A stretch of 64,000 bases of DNA from an uncultured Colwellia sp. (lineage in GTDB: Bacteria > Pseudomonadota > Gammaproteobacteria > Enterobacterales > Alteromonadaceae). The stretch lies in assembly GCA_913061475.1 (NCBI GenBank), contig CAJXUN010000014.1:1-64000 (forward strand), written 5' to 3'. This document shows positions 18,648 through 27,942 of this stretch, piece by piece. A model generated the notes under the pieces. The model did no database searches, was not told the origin of the DNA, and saw only the letters and a program-made list of their open reading frames with translations. Each line of letters opens with the position of its first letter. Within the stretch, counting starts at the first letter, position 1. Both the position numbers and the translations under genes were made by a program.

Positions 18648-21011
18648 ATGGCGGCAAAAAAAACTGCTCAAACAGCAACAAAAAAAACACGCAGCACTCA
18701 GCAAAAGTCTTCTGAAATAACTGCAGGCATGGGCAGTAATAGAATTAAAAGCGCTCTGCGTTGGACATTCTGGTTTGCGGTTAAAATCACGGTTTTACTG
18801 ATGTTCGTGTTGTTTCTTTACAGTATTTATCTTGACGGCAAAGTGCGTGACAAATTTGAAGGTCAGCGTTGGAAAGTACCGGTACAAGTGTATGGGGTAA
18901 TTGAAGAGTACAGTCTTGAAAATCATTTAACACTCGTCGAATTGAAGCAATCTTTAATGGCGAATCGCTATAAAAAAGTGACTAATGTTCAACGTCCCGG
19001 TGAGTTTGCCTTGTCAAGAAATCGCGCCATCATTTATCGTCGTGCCTTTGATTTTGGTGGCGGCATTGAAGCGGCAGAAAAAGTTACCATCGATCTTGCT
19101 AACGGAAAAATTAAAGCCCTGTATCGTGATGAAGAACAGGTTACTCAGATACGATTAGAACCACTGTTACTGGATAGGATTTTACCCGATAGTAAAGAAG
19201 ATCGGGTTTTAGTGCAGTTACAAGCAGTACCTGAAAAGTTATTAGATACTTTGTTATTAATTGAAGATAGAGAGTTTTACTTTCATCATGGTGTTTCACC
19301 GTTTGGCATTTTACGTGCACTTTATCAAAATTTAATAGCCGGTCGTACGGTACAGGGTGGCAGCACGCTTACCCAGCAGCTGGTTAAAAATATGTTTTTA
19401 ACTCGAGATAAAACCTTATGGCGTAAAGCGAATGAAGCCATCATGGCGTTAATTTTGGAGTATCGATACAGCAAAGATCAATTATTAGAAGCCTATATCA
19501 ACGAAGTGTATTTAGGGCAACACTACGCCAATGGCATTTATGGTTTTGGGCTTGCCGCTGATTTTTATTTTGGTAAATCCATTCAGTCACTCAACGCTGA
19601 ACAAATGGCTATGATCATCGGGCAAGTAAAAGGCCCTAGCTATTATGACCCTTGGCGTTTTCCAGAGCGCACCACTAAGCGACGAGATTTAGTTTTACGA
19701 TTAATGTATCAAGCGGAGATAATTTCTCGGCACGAGTTTGAGCAGGCACTAGAGTCGCCGTTATCAATCAGAAAAAAACGCCGTGTCCAACAACAAAAAT
19801 TTCCAGCTTACCTGCAACTTGTTAAAGCAGAGTTAGCACAACATTTATCTGAATACCAACAGCAATCGGGTGTTAGAGTATTTACCGGATTTTCAATTAA
19901 TCAGCAGCTCGCGTTGCAGAAAAGTATTGATCAACAATTACCTAATTTAGAGCAGCAGTCGGGCTCAGATTTACAAGTGGCGATGGTAGTCTCAGATGTA
20001 AATTCTGGCGAGATCCGGGCTTTAATTGGTGGTAAAGAAGCCGGTTATGCCGGTTTTAACCGTGCTTTGCATGCTAAGAGGCCTATCGGTTCATTAATTA
20101 AGCCTGCGGTATATTTAGCCGCATTAGAGCGCTTTCAGCGCTTTAATTTAGCGAGCCTTATCGAAGATAAAGCCATCACCCTTTCAAGTGAGGATGGACA
20201 AGCATGGCGACCCAAAAATTACGATGGTAAATACCGCGGTCAAGTGCACTTAATCGATGCATTAGCATCAAGCTTGAATGTTCCAACGGTAAATTTAGGC
20301 ATGCAATTGGGTTTAGATAACGTTGCTCAAGCGATACATCTATTAGGTTATCAGGATGATATTGTTACTCGACCATCGATGTTACTTGGTGCTTTAAATA
20401 TGTCGCCGATGGAAATAAGCCAGCTCTATATGCCGATCGCTAATCATGGTGTTGCTGAAAAGTCACATGCTATTGAGCGTATCGTCAGTGCCCGTGGTGA
20501 AACTTTATGGCAGTTTCGCGCGCTAGAGCAACAGGTTATTTCAACGCAAGCGGCTTATTTATTAGACTTCGCGTTAAATAAAGTCACGACATCAGGCACT
20601 GCTCGCTCGTTAACCTGGCGCCTTAAAGGGATAGATGTGGCAGGAAAAACCGGAACAACCAATGATCAAAGAGACAGTTGGTTTGTTGGGTATGATAATA
20701 ATCTTTTAGTCACCACTTGGTTAGGCCGAGATGGTAACAAACCAACAAAATTAACCGGTAGTAGTGGTGCCTTGGTGCTTTTTGCAGCGTTTATGAATAA
20801 TGTTGGAGCAGAGAGTCGCATGACCAATATACCAGAGAGCATTGAATTAGTGCGTTTTGATAATAAAAGTGGTCGGGCAGTAATGCAAGCTTGTGATAAT
20901 TCTCAAGTGCTACCCGCAGTGACTACGGGGTTGATTTATGAAACTCAGTGCGAGCAAGATCCTAACCAGAAAAAGAAGAAATCGTGGCTTGAAAAGTTAT
21001 TTGGAGAATAG
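18648..21011 (+). CDS. mrcB: Penicillin-binding protein 1B
   Basis: A bifunctional class A PBP of 787 aa. It has a basic cytoplasmic tail, one TM segment (around 39-60) and a UB2H-type domain. The GT51 glycosyltransferase carries EDREFYFHHG (catalytic Glu) and GGSTLTQQLVKN. The transpeptidase has the active serine in GSLIKPA (SxxK), SSLN (SxN) and KTGTTND. It polymerises and cross-links septal and lateral peptidoglycan. The activator LpoB is not seen in this window; LpoA, encoded at 23542-25407, works with PBP1a. Confidence 0.95.
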   Translation: MAAKKTAQTATKKTRSTQQKSSEITAGMGSNRIKSALRWTFWFAVKITVLLMFVLFLYSIYLDGKVRDKFEGQRWKVPVQVYGVIEEYSLENHLTLVELKQSLMANRYKKVTNVQRPGEFALSRNRAIIYRRAFDFGGGIEAAEKVTIDLANGKIKALYRDEEQVTQIRLEPLLLDRILPDSKEDRVLVQLQAVPEKLLDTLLLIEDREFYFHHGVSPFGILRALYQNLIAGRTVQGGSTLTQQLVKNMFLTRDKTLWRKANEAIMALILEYRYSKDQLLEAYINEVYLGQHYANGIYGFGLAADFYFGKSIQSLNAEQMAMIIGQVKGPSYYDPWRFPERTTKRRDLVLRLMYQAEIISRHEFEQALESPLSIRKKRRVQQQKFPAYLQLVKAELAQHLSEYQQQSGVRVFTGFSINQQLALQKSIDQQLPNLEQQSGSDLQVAMVVSDVNSGEIRALIGGKEAGYAGFNRALHAKRPIGSLIKPAVYLAALERFQRFNLASLIEDKAITLSSEDGQAWRPKNYDGKYRGQVHLIDALASSLNVPTVNLGMQLGLDNVAQAIHLLGYQDDIVTRPSMLLGALNMSPMEISQLYMPIANHGVAEKSHAIERIVSARGETLWQFRALEQQVISTQAAYLLDFALNKVTTSGTARSLTWRLKGIDVAGKTGTTNDQRDSWFVGYDNNLLVTTWLGRDGNKPTKLTGSSGALVLFAAFMNNVGAESRMTNIPESIELVRFDNKSGRAVMQACDNSQVLPAVTTGLIYETQCEQDPNQKKKKSWLEKLFGE

Positions 21012-21229
21012 TTTATAGCGAATTCAATTGCTAAGGAATTACACGCTAAATTTATTGCTTTACGGTTTGAATAAGCCTGATTTCACCACTATGGTTAGTA
21101 AGTAGTGAACCAAACAGGTTAGTTAACCATATCAGTGCGAGAAACAAAATAATCCTTTGATATATAATTATAAGGAAATATCACTACAGTAAAAAGCGAT
21201 CAAGTACATTACCTGTTACGAGGATAAAA

Positions 21230-21643
21230 ATGAAACATAGGTTAAGTTTTGGTTACTTTACTATACTTGCTGACAACATTGTTGAGGTGACTATTGATAA
21301 TGGTGTCGAATTATCACTTGAAATGATTGAAGAATGTGATGGTTTTTTGAAAGCGCATATCTTTGGTGATTTTGGCATGCTTATAAACCGAATAAATGAG
21401 TATACTTATAGTTATGAAGCAAAATTATCAATAGGCTCATACGAGGGCTTAAAAGCTATAGCATTTGTTTATTATTCGGACAAAAGTAAAAGTCTTGTTG
21501 AAAAAATAAACCTAATACGAGCGTATGATAATTGGAATAGTAACCTCTTTTGCGGCTTAGAGCTTGAGTGGCAGCAGGCATTTCAATGGTTAAAAGACGA
21601 ATTGTTAATCTGTGATGAGCAAGCAGTAAGTAACCCTATTTAG
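21230..21643 (+). CDS. Hypothetical protein, SpoIIAA/STAS-like
   Basis: 137 aa, no signal peptide or TM. The segment DFGMLINRINEYTYSYEA and the C-terminal helix WQQAFQWLKDEL are typical of small STAS-like (SpoIIAA-like) proteins of marine Bacteroidetes and Gammaproteobacteria. The architecture resembles the protein at 12599-13009, but sequence identity is low. GAGGA precedes the ATG. It is monocistronic, with its own terminator. No function is assigned. Confidence 0.65.
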   Translation: MKHRLSFGYFTILADNIVEVTIDNGVELSLEMIEECDGFLKAHIFGDFGMLINRINEYTYSYEAKLSIGSYEGLKAIAFVYYSDKSKSLVEKINLIRAYDNWNSNLFCGLELEWQQAFQWLKDELLICDEQAVSNPI

Positions 21644-21687
21644 GGAACAACATTTTTTGCGCAGTAAATGATGAAAAATACATGATG

Positions 21688-21715
21688 AAAAGCAAACCAA
21701 TAGGTTTGCTTTTTT
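21688..21715 (+). terminator. Terminator after the STAS-like gene
   Basis: The stem AGCAAACC / GGTTTGCT has an AATA loop, is preceded by AAA and is followed by five T residues. It is symmetrical enough to work in both directions. Confidence 0.85.
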
Positions 21716-21718
21716 ATG

Positions 21719-21885
21719 TTCAGGATTTACGGTCAGTTTATATGTTCCAGACATAACCTAAGTACCTACATCCATGTACGCAATGTCACGATCACATGGA
21801 TCTGAATGAGTGACGATGTTCTTGGACTCTCTCAGACGTCCTGTCTTTCTAAGCATTAGTGCATGCACGTCGAAGTACGGTCAGG
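21719..21885 (-). repeat. Intergenic dispersed repeat, copy B
   Basis: Fills most of the gap between the STAS-like gene and dolP. Its reverse complement shares with copy A (2-74) the order CCTGACCGT, then a 32-base block (21790-21821) at 29 of 32 identity, then ACCGTNNATCCTGAACATAAA running into the terminator. It is longer than copy A, with about 90 additional bases. No coding frame of note lies in it. Confidence 0.6.
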
Positions 21886-21959
21886 TAATATGTTTATGAC
21901 TTTTCAGACATTCTGCCATTAATTCTCGCTAAGTTGTCAGTTAATGACAGCACAGAGTC

Positions 21960-22532
21960 TTACTCTACATACTCAAAAATTTTAAATACTCGATTAACAC
22001 CGCCAACATTACGTGCAATATCTACTGCAATAGCTGCTTGAGCCTTAGTCACTAAACCCATCAAAAATACTTCGCCGTTTTCTGTCACCACTTTAATATT
22101 AGTCGCATCAAGTTCATCGTTACCAAATAAGGCGGTTTTTACTTTTGAGGTCAACCAAACGTCGTTGGTTTTAGTCGTAAAAGACGTGGTGTTACTGACA
22201 CGAATTTGGTTATGAAGCTGCTTAACACCATTGACTTCATTGATGGCTTTTATCGCTTGGTCACGCAAATAACTATTTGGCGCTTGCCCTACAACTAATA
22301 CGCTGCCATTGACACTAATAACATGCAAGTTAGTGTTGTCATCTAAGGCATCGCTTTTAGCAATATTAGCATGGGCATCGAGTTCGATTTTCTGATCATC
22401 TATTTGGTTACCCAGCGAGCGATTGTCTGTTGCTACGCTTGCGCCACCAACCACGCCAACGACAGCTGCGGCAACGCAGCCTTGTAGCAATATGGCTAAG
22501 GTAATCGTACTGATAATTGATTTTAGCGACAT
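21960..22532 (-). CDS. dolP: Outer-membrane lipoprotein DolP (YraP), two BON domains
   Basis: 190 aa. The lipoprotein signal ends in LLQGC (Cys19), followed by a glycine/alanine-rich stretch and two BON domains (around 60-115 and 130-190; typical motifs are VVGQAPNSYLRDQA and VFLMGLVTKAQAAIAV). DolP supports outer-membrane integrity in Enterobacteria. It starts two bases after diaA, at the end of the lpoA-yraN-diaA-dolP operon, the same order as in E. coli. Confidence 0.93.
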   Translation of the reverse strand: MSLKSIISTITLAILLQGCVAAAVVGVVGGASVATDNRSLGNQIDDQKIELDAHANIAKSDALDDNTNLHVISVNGSVLVVGQAPNSYLRDQAIKAINEVNGVKQLHNQIRVSNTTSFTTKTNDVWLTSKVKTALFGNDELDATNIKVVTENGEVFLMGLVTKAQAAIAVDIARNVGGVNRVFKIFEYVE

Positions 22533-22533
22533 A

Positions 22534-23145
<612 letters not shown>

Positions 23146-23180
23146 TTATTTCTTAAAAGGCGTTGGTTAAAAGGTACTGG

Positions 23181-23555
23181 TTAAAAGGCATTTTTAAGCC
23201 AAGTAATTTCTGGGTTATTAATATCGCCTTGCATGGCGATAACATCGAATCGGCAAGGGGTATTATATTCATTTAATCCTGATTGTTGCAGATAAAATGC
23301 TGCACATTGCTTAATTTTTTGCTGTTTTTTAACTGAAACTGCAGATACAGCGCCACCGAAGTGTGTATTTTTGCGATATTTCACTTCAACAAACACCCAA
23401 ACGTCATTTTCAGTCATGATTAAATCAATTTCGCCACGGCGGTTGTGAAAATTACATGTCTGTAATACTAAACCTTGTTGAGTTAAATAGCGGGCAGCTA
23501 GTTGCTCACTGTTTTTGCCCGTGGTAACGGTGTTGTCTTTTTTAGTCCATGGCAA
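23181..23555 (-). CDS. yraN: UPF0102 family protein YraN (endonuclease-like)
   Basis: 124 aa. The PD-(D/E)XK nuclease-like core is visible: GEIDLIM (Asp) and VFVEVKYR (E-x-K). The N-terminal helix has the conserved SEQLAARYLTQQGL. Biochemical function is not established. Its start overlaps the lpoA 3' end by 14 bases, so translation is probably coupled. Confidence 0.92.
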   Translation of the reverse strand: MPWTKKDNTVTTGKNSEQLAARYLTQQGLVLQTCNFHNRRGEIDLIMTENDVWVFVEVKYRKNTHFGGAVSAVSVKKQQKIKQCAAFYLQQSGLNEYNTPCRFDVIAMQGDINNPEITWLKNAF

Positions 23556-25407
23556 TTTCTTGTACCTTGCTACGACTATACTTACCCCAAATTAAACTAC
23601 GCTTCAAAATATTGTCACTGCTAAGTTGCAATATGCCAGTTTGACCATAATGACGAACATAAGTTTTATTTTGCATGGCAGAAATTTTGTCCACAAGGGC
23701 TAGGCTATCAAAGCCCATGGCAAATATGGTTTGTAAACTATCACTGCGGTTAGGCCAAAGTTTTTTTGCTTGTGCAACTAAAGCTTTATTCTGTTGCTTA
23801 CTCTTTAATTGCCACGGCATTTCGGTAAAGATTAAGCCAGATAAATCACGGTTATCACTTTCATCACTTTTTGTACTGTGGCTGCGTGAACTTGCATATA
23901 CTGGGATGATGTCGGCAAACGGACTAATATTAACATCAATATAGGGTTTCAATAGTTTGGTCTCTAATGGCAAGCCCACTACGTAGATCATATCAATATC
24001 GCGACGGTTGCGTAATTCACTCTTAATGGAGTACTTAATTCGGTTGTTAAGCTCTTTTGTTCGTTGTTGGCTTAAATCAACGCCAAGGCTTGCTTTAAGT
24101 TGGTTTTGCATTTTGGCGTCATTATTGAAAAAGACCGTTTCAGGTGCTTTGCCTGTTATATGTTGCCATTGTTGACTGAATGTTTGGGCAATACGACGAC
24201 TAGCGTTGTCTTGATGACTTAAAATAATAGGGTACTGATAATGTTGGCGACTAAGGGTTGTCGCTGCTTGAATTGCTTCGTCTTCTGGTCGCATCGATAA
24301 CGCAACCTGTTGCGGCATTAAGCTTCTGGTGGCTGGAAGGTTCAGCAGTAATGTTGGTAAGGTTATTTCTGTTTGGGCTAAATAACTTTCAACATTTTCT
24401 TTTAGTAATGGACCAATAACATAGTCGATATTGAGTTCGGTTAGTGTTGCGTTTAACGTGGTCATATCGAGTGTGGCTGAATCGATAAAATGCAAGGTTT
24501 TACCGCTGTTGATATTGTACGCAGCAAGTATACCTTGCTGAGCTACTTTACCTGCTCGTTCTTGTTTGCCCGAAAGTGGAATGATAACCGCTATATTGTC
24601 ATATGAACTGGCTAATGTGGCTGTATCTTGACTTAAATTATTCGTGATATACTGCGCAGGATGGGTGACAAATTCTCGTTGCCACTGGCTTAAATAGCGT
24701 TTAAACCTTGTATCGTCATCGCCAAATTTATTAGCAAATTTCAGCAGCTTACTCCAACCGTTAATTTTTGGTGGCGACATTTTTAATAGCTGTTGATGTT
24801 GCCAAGGTGATAACTGGCAAAGTTGTTGCCAAATAGCCTCAATGTCACTGTCTGTTGCCATGGTGTTTTGGGCGAATGCTCGTAAATTTGCATCTAGTGC
24901 TGCAATCGGTAAGTTTCGTTGGCTTTGTACACTTGCTAAAGTTTGATAGTAGTCCACCCCATGAGCGAGTTGCGCTTTTTCTATCATGTTATTAGCATTT
25001 TCAAGCGCTTGATATGCTTGTTGATGTTTTTCTAAGGCTAATAAACTTTTCGCTTCAATAATAGCTATGTGATATTGCTGTTGTGGTGATTGCGTTAACA
25101 CCGCGAGTTGTTTCGCTAACCAGTTTGCTTTATTTGGGCTAGTTTCTGTTAAATATAACTCACTGGCGGTTAATAGCGATGTAATAGCTTCATCATTATT
25201 TTGTAATTTCGCTTGGGCAACAAGTTGCTCTGCCGTTAACACTGTTTCAAGCGCTTGGGTAACTTCAGCTTTTTCTACTGGTGACTTTGTTGCTTTACTT
25301 CGCTCAGTTGTTGAGCAACTAGCTAAAATAGCCACTGCAGCAAACGCACATAAGCCACTTTTATGAGATGAAAACCATTTAGTGAGTGTCAAAGTTAATA
25401 AATCCAT
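23542..25407 (-). CDS. lpoA: Outer-membrane lipoprotein LpoA, PBP1a activator
   Basis: 621 aa. The signal peptide has lipobox LASC (Cys31), an N-terminal TPR-like half (around 50-255) and a C-terminal periplasmic-binding-like half starting near IAVIIPLSGKQERAG. It spans the periplasm to stimulate PBP1a. It is first in the lpoA-yraN-diaA-dolP operon and divergent from rsmI, with 62 bases between the likely starts. Confidence 0.93.
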   Translation of the reverse strand: MDLLTLTLTKWFSSHKSGLCAFAAVAILASCSTTERSKATKSPVEKAEVTQALETVLTAEQLVAQAKLQNNDEAITSLLTASELYLTETSPNKANWLAKQLAVLTQSPQQQYHIAIIEAKSLLALEKHQQAYQALENANNMIEKAQLAHGVDYYQTLASVQSQRNLPIAALDANLRAFAQNTMATDSDIEAIWQQLCQLSPWQHQQLLKMSPPKINGWSKLLKFANKFGDDDTRFKRYLSQWQREFVTHPAQYITNNLSQDTATLASSYDNIAVIIPLSGKQERAGKVAQQGILAAYNINSGKTLHFIDSATLDMTTLNATLTELNIDYVIGPLLKENVESYLAQTEITLPTLLLNLPATRSLMPQQVALSMRPEDEAIQAATTLSRQHYQYPIILSHQDNASRRIAQTFSQQWQHITGKAPETVFFNNDAKMQNQLKASLGVDLSQQRTKELNNRIKYSIKSELRNRRDIDMIYVVGLPLETKLLKPYIDVNISPFADIIPVYASSRSHSTKSDESDNRDLSGLIFTEMPWQLKSKQQNKALVAQAKKLWPNRSDSLQTIFAMGFDSLALVDKISAMQNKTYVRHYGQTGILQLSSDNILKRSLIWGKYSRSKVQEIAMD

Positions 25408-25469
25408 ACTTTTTAATAGTGCTTTATAATAAACTTCATCCTCTTCAGTCTCAACACAAGTATTTTATA

Positions 25470-26321
25470 ATGTCGGATTCTCAAATTCAGCCTAGCACCT
25501 TGTACATTGTTGCTACCCCTATCGGTAACTTGGGTGATATTAGTCAACGGGCGCGGGACATACTCGAGCAAGTGGATATTATTGCCTGTGAAGATACGCG
25601 ACATACTCAACGTTTGTTATCCGCATTTGCCATTAAAAATAAAACCATGTCGATGCATGATCATAACGAGCGTCAACGCCAAGAACAAATTGCTACCTTG
25701 TTAAAAGAAGGTAAAAGCATTGCCCTCGTATCGGATGCCGGTACACCTTTGATCAGTGACCCTGGGTTTCATTTAGTACGCCACTGTCGTCAGCAAGGGC
25801 TTAACGTTTCGCCAATTCCAGGCGCTTGTGCTGCTATCGCTGCACTTTCTGTTGCCGGTTTACCGACGGATCGTTTTACTTTTGAAGGTTTCTTACCGTC
25901 AAAATCAGGTGCTAGGCAAGCTACGTTAACTGAACTGGCTAATGAATCACGCACGTTAGTATTTTATGATGCGCCGCGCCGTGCTATTGATACGGTTGAA
26001 GATATTGTTAAAACTTTGGGGGGGGAGCGTTACGTGGTAATGGCACGTGAATTAACTAAAACCTTCGAAACTATTCATTCTGACACAGCGGATAATTTAT
26101 TAACCTTTTTGCAGGCCGATCCTAACCAGTTAAAAGGTGAAATGGTACTTATTATTGAAGGAAAAAAAGTTGATCCTAATGATATTCCTGCACATGTCAT
26201 AGCCACCTTGAAACTACTATTGACTGAAATGAAACCTAAAAGAGCGTGTGCTATAGCCGCTGAAATTCATGGCGTGAAGAAAAACGCGCTCTATGATTAC
26301 GCACTTGCCATGAAAGAATAA
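25470..26321 (+). CDS. rsmI: 16S rRNA (cytidine1402-2'-O)-methyltransferase
   Basis: 283 aa from the ATG at 25470; a longer frame from 25386 would overlap lpoA and lacks a family match. It has the tetrapyrrole-methylase fold with YIVATPIGNLGDIS, EDTRHTQRLL, SDAGTPLISDPG and a conserved PGACAAIAALS. It methylates C1402 of 16S rRNA together with RsmH. The divergent lpoA arrangement is as in E. coli. The stop is two bases from the stop of the convergent GST gene. Confidence 0.95.
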   Translation: MSDSQIQPSTLYIVATPIGNLGDISQRARDILEQVDIIACEDTRHTQRLLSAFAIKNKTMSMHDHNERQRQEQIATLLKEGKSIALVSDAGTPLISDPGFHLVRHCRQQGLNVSPIPGACAAIAALSVAGLPTDRFTFEGFLPSKSGARQATLTELANESRTLVFYDAPRRAIDTVEDIVKTLGGERYVVMARELTKTFETIHSDTADNLLTFLQADPNQLKGEMVLIIEGKKVDPNDIPAHVIATLKLLLTEMKPKRACAIAAEIHGVKKNALYDYALAMKE

Positions 26322-26323
26322 TC

Positions 26324-26977
26324 CTAGGTTATCGCTACCGGATTTATGGTGTAACTACTAATTTCGTTACCAATATCTTTTATTGCCATAAAGCTTTTTC
26401 TACTTTTCAGTCGCTGTAAATAAGCTAACGTTTGTTGCGGATATTGCTTTGAAAATCCCAATAACTCACCTAAAAAAAGTGCATAACCGATACTAATGTC
26501 GGCAATAGTGAATCTATTGTCGACTAAGTAGTAGTTGTTTTCTAAATGTAAATTTAAGCGCTTTAACCGTGCTAAGTACCAAATAGCGTAGTCTTTAACA
26601 ACTTGTGGTTGTTGACGTGCCGGTTGTTCAAATTGGCTATAACGCAAAACTAAGGTTTGTGGAAATGTCAGAGTAGCATCACTGCTAAATAACCAATTCA
26701 AATAAGCTCCATATTCTGAGTGAGTTGAAGGTATGCTTAAATCATGGTTGAGATAGCGCTCCGCAAGGTATAGCAACATAGCGCTAGACTCAGTTAACGC
26801 AGTCTCACCATCTTTAAGGAAAGGTACCGTGCCTAAAGGGTTAATGGCTAAATACGATTTTTCTAAAAAACGCGGTGGAAAGGGCAATGAGTGTAGCTTA
26901 TATTCAAGCTGCATTTCTTCCAACGCCCATAAGACGCGCAGTGAACGGGTGTTATGACAATGCCAGAGTTCAATCAT
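26324..26977 (-). CDS. Glutathione S-transferase family protein
   Basis: 217 aa. The N-terminal thioredoxin-like half has the cis-Pro motif GTVPFL (around 49-54) and the gamma-glutamyl site ESSAM (around 63-67). The C-terminal half is all-helical, with FTIADISIGYAL (the N-capping box region). Substrate is unknown. It is single and convergent with rsmI. Confidence 0.88.
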   Translation of the reverse strand: MIELWHCHNTRSLRVLWALEEMQLEYKLHSLPFPPRFLEKSYLAINPLGTVPFLKDGETALTESSAMLLYLAERYLNHDLSIPSTHSEYGAYLNWLFSSDATLTFPQTLVLRYSQFEQPARQQPQVVKDYAIWYLARLKRLNLHLENNYYLVDNRFTIADISIGYALFLGELLGFSKQYPQQTLAYLQRLKSRKSFMAIKDIGNEISSYTINPVAIT

Positions 26978-27065
26978 AAATAAGCTCGATTTTATTTTTT
27001 GAAAATACTATATCAGCAGACACCTAGCAGCGATATTTAATTTAGATCTTCTCGGAAAATTAGGG

Positions 27066-27071
27066 TAGAAT
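27066..27071 (+). promoter_or_regulatory. -10 box of the rnpB promoter
   Basis: TAGAAT, followed by a GC-rich GCGCGCC discriminator just before the RNA start. This discriminator type is typical of stable-RNA promoters under stringent control. The -35 box is not clear to me. Confidence 0.55.
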
Positions 27072-27078
27072 GCGCGCC

Positions 27079-27510
27079 GAGTTGACGAGACAATCGCTGC
27101 TTTATCGTTGTGCTACTTATTTTTAATAAGTGGTAGACAGATAGGGGGGAGGAAAGTCCGGGCTCCAATGAACAGGGTGCCAGGTAACGCCTGGGGGGCG
27201 CGAGCCCACGACAAGTGCAGCAGAGAGAAGACCGCCGATGGTTACTTTTTCGAAAGTTTCACAGGTAAGGCTGAAAGGGTGCGGTAAGAGCGCACCGGAT
27301 TGCTGGTAACAGTAATTGCAGGGTAAACTCCACCCGGAGCAAGACCAAATAGGGTTTCATGACTACGTTAACGCAAGTTTTCATAGTATAAGCGTGGTTC
27401 GCGTGGAAACCGGGTAGGTTGCTTGAGCTATAGAGCGATTTATAGCCTAGACGAATGATTGTCACTTTTCGCAAGAAGAGATACAAAACCCGGCTTATGC
27501 GTCATCTCAC
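27079..27510 (+). ncRNA. rnpB: RNase P RNA, bacterial class A
   Basis: The catalytic RNA that matures the 5' ends of tRNAs. Directly recognisable are the CR-I block (GAGGAAAGTCCGGGCTCC), CAGGGTGCCAGGTAACGCCTG (P7-P8 region), the block beginning ACAGGTAAGGCTGAAAGG, the stretch from GTAAACTCCACCCGG to ACCAAATAGGG, and the 3' GGGTAGG...ACCCGGCTTA that closes P4. Boundaries are taken from the E. coli RNA (377 nt). This copy is about 430 nt; the additional length is mostly an extra hairpin near 27358-27410 and a longer 3' arm. Confidence 0.93.
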
Positions 27511-27513
27511 TAA

Positions 27514-27563
27514 TTTTAGATGCCGCTTGATTATCTAATAGGTAGTTAAGCGGCTTTCTAAAA
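27514..27563 (+). repeat. 50-nt hairpin repeat, copy 1 (behind rnpB)
   Basis: The outer stem TTTTAGA / TCTAAAA and inner GCCGCTT / AAGCGGC surround a loop. It lies just after rnpB and could serve as its terminator or processing site. The same 50-nt element recurs at 34876-34925 with 41 of 50 identical bases. Confidence 0.65.
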
Positions 27564-27942
27564 TCCTGTCATATTATTCGTTATATGCAAAATATGGTAC
27601 ACGGATAGGTGTATGTCCTTTAATTTACCACCTTCATGTTTAAATAACTTTCTCCATCCTTCAACCTTGCTAAAACGCAAACAAAAGTAATGCTTGCTTG
27701 GTGGTCTTTTGCAATATTTAACACCTAAAAAAGCCGCTTCTGAATTATCGTTTGGCTCTACTACACATCATATATTGTAACATTTTTCATCGAATATCCC
27801 CGTAAAAACGTAACGTTACAAACTTGACTGAAAATTAAGTGCTCAGACATAAATGCCGATGTGTAACTTTAGGTGAAACAGACTTTGTTTCGACAACTGA
27901 ACATGTTATTTGAAAATACGACTAGCTAAACACTTATGATGA
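27564..27942. other. Gap between the rnpB hairpin and usp
   Basis: I see no convincing gene. A small hairpin (CGAAACA ... TGTTTC) near 27872-27892 may end the usp transcript, but it has no T-run. Confidence 0.5.

Noticed and set aside
27259..27486. 75-codon open frame on the minus strand
   Set aside because: Lies wholly within the RNase P RNA gene, antisense to it; no family likeness.
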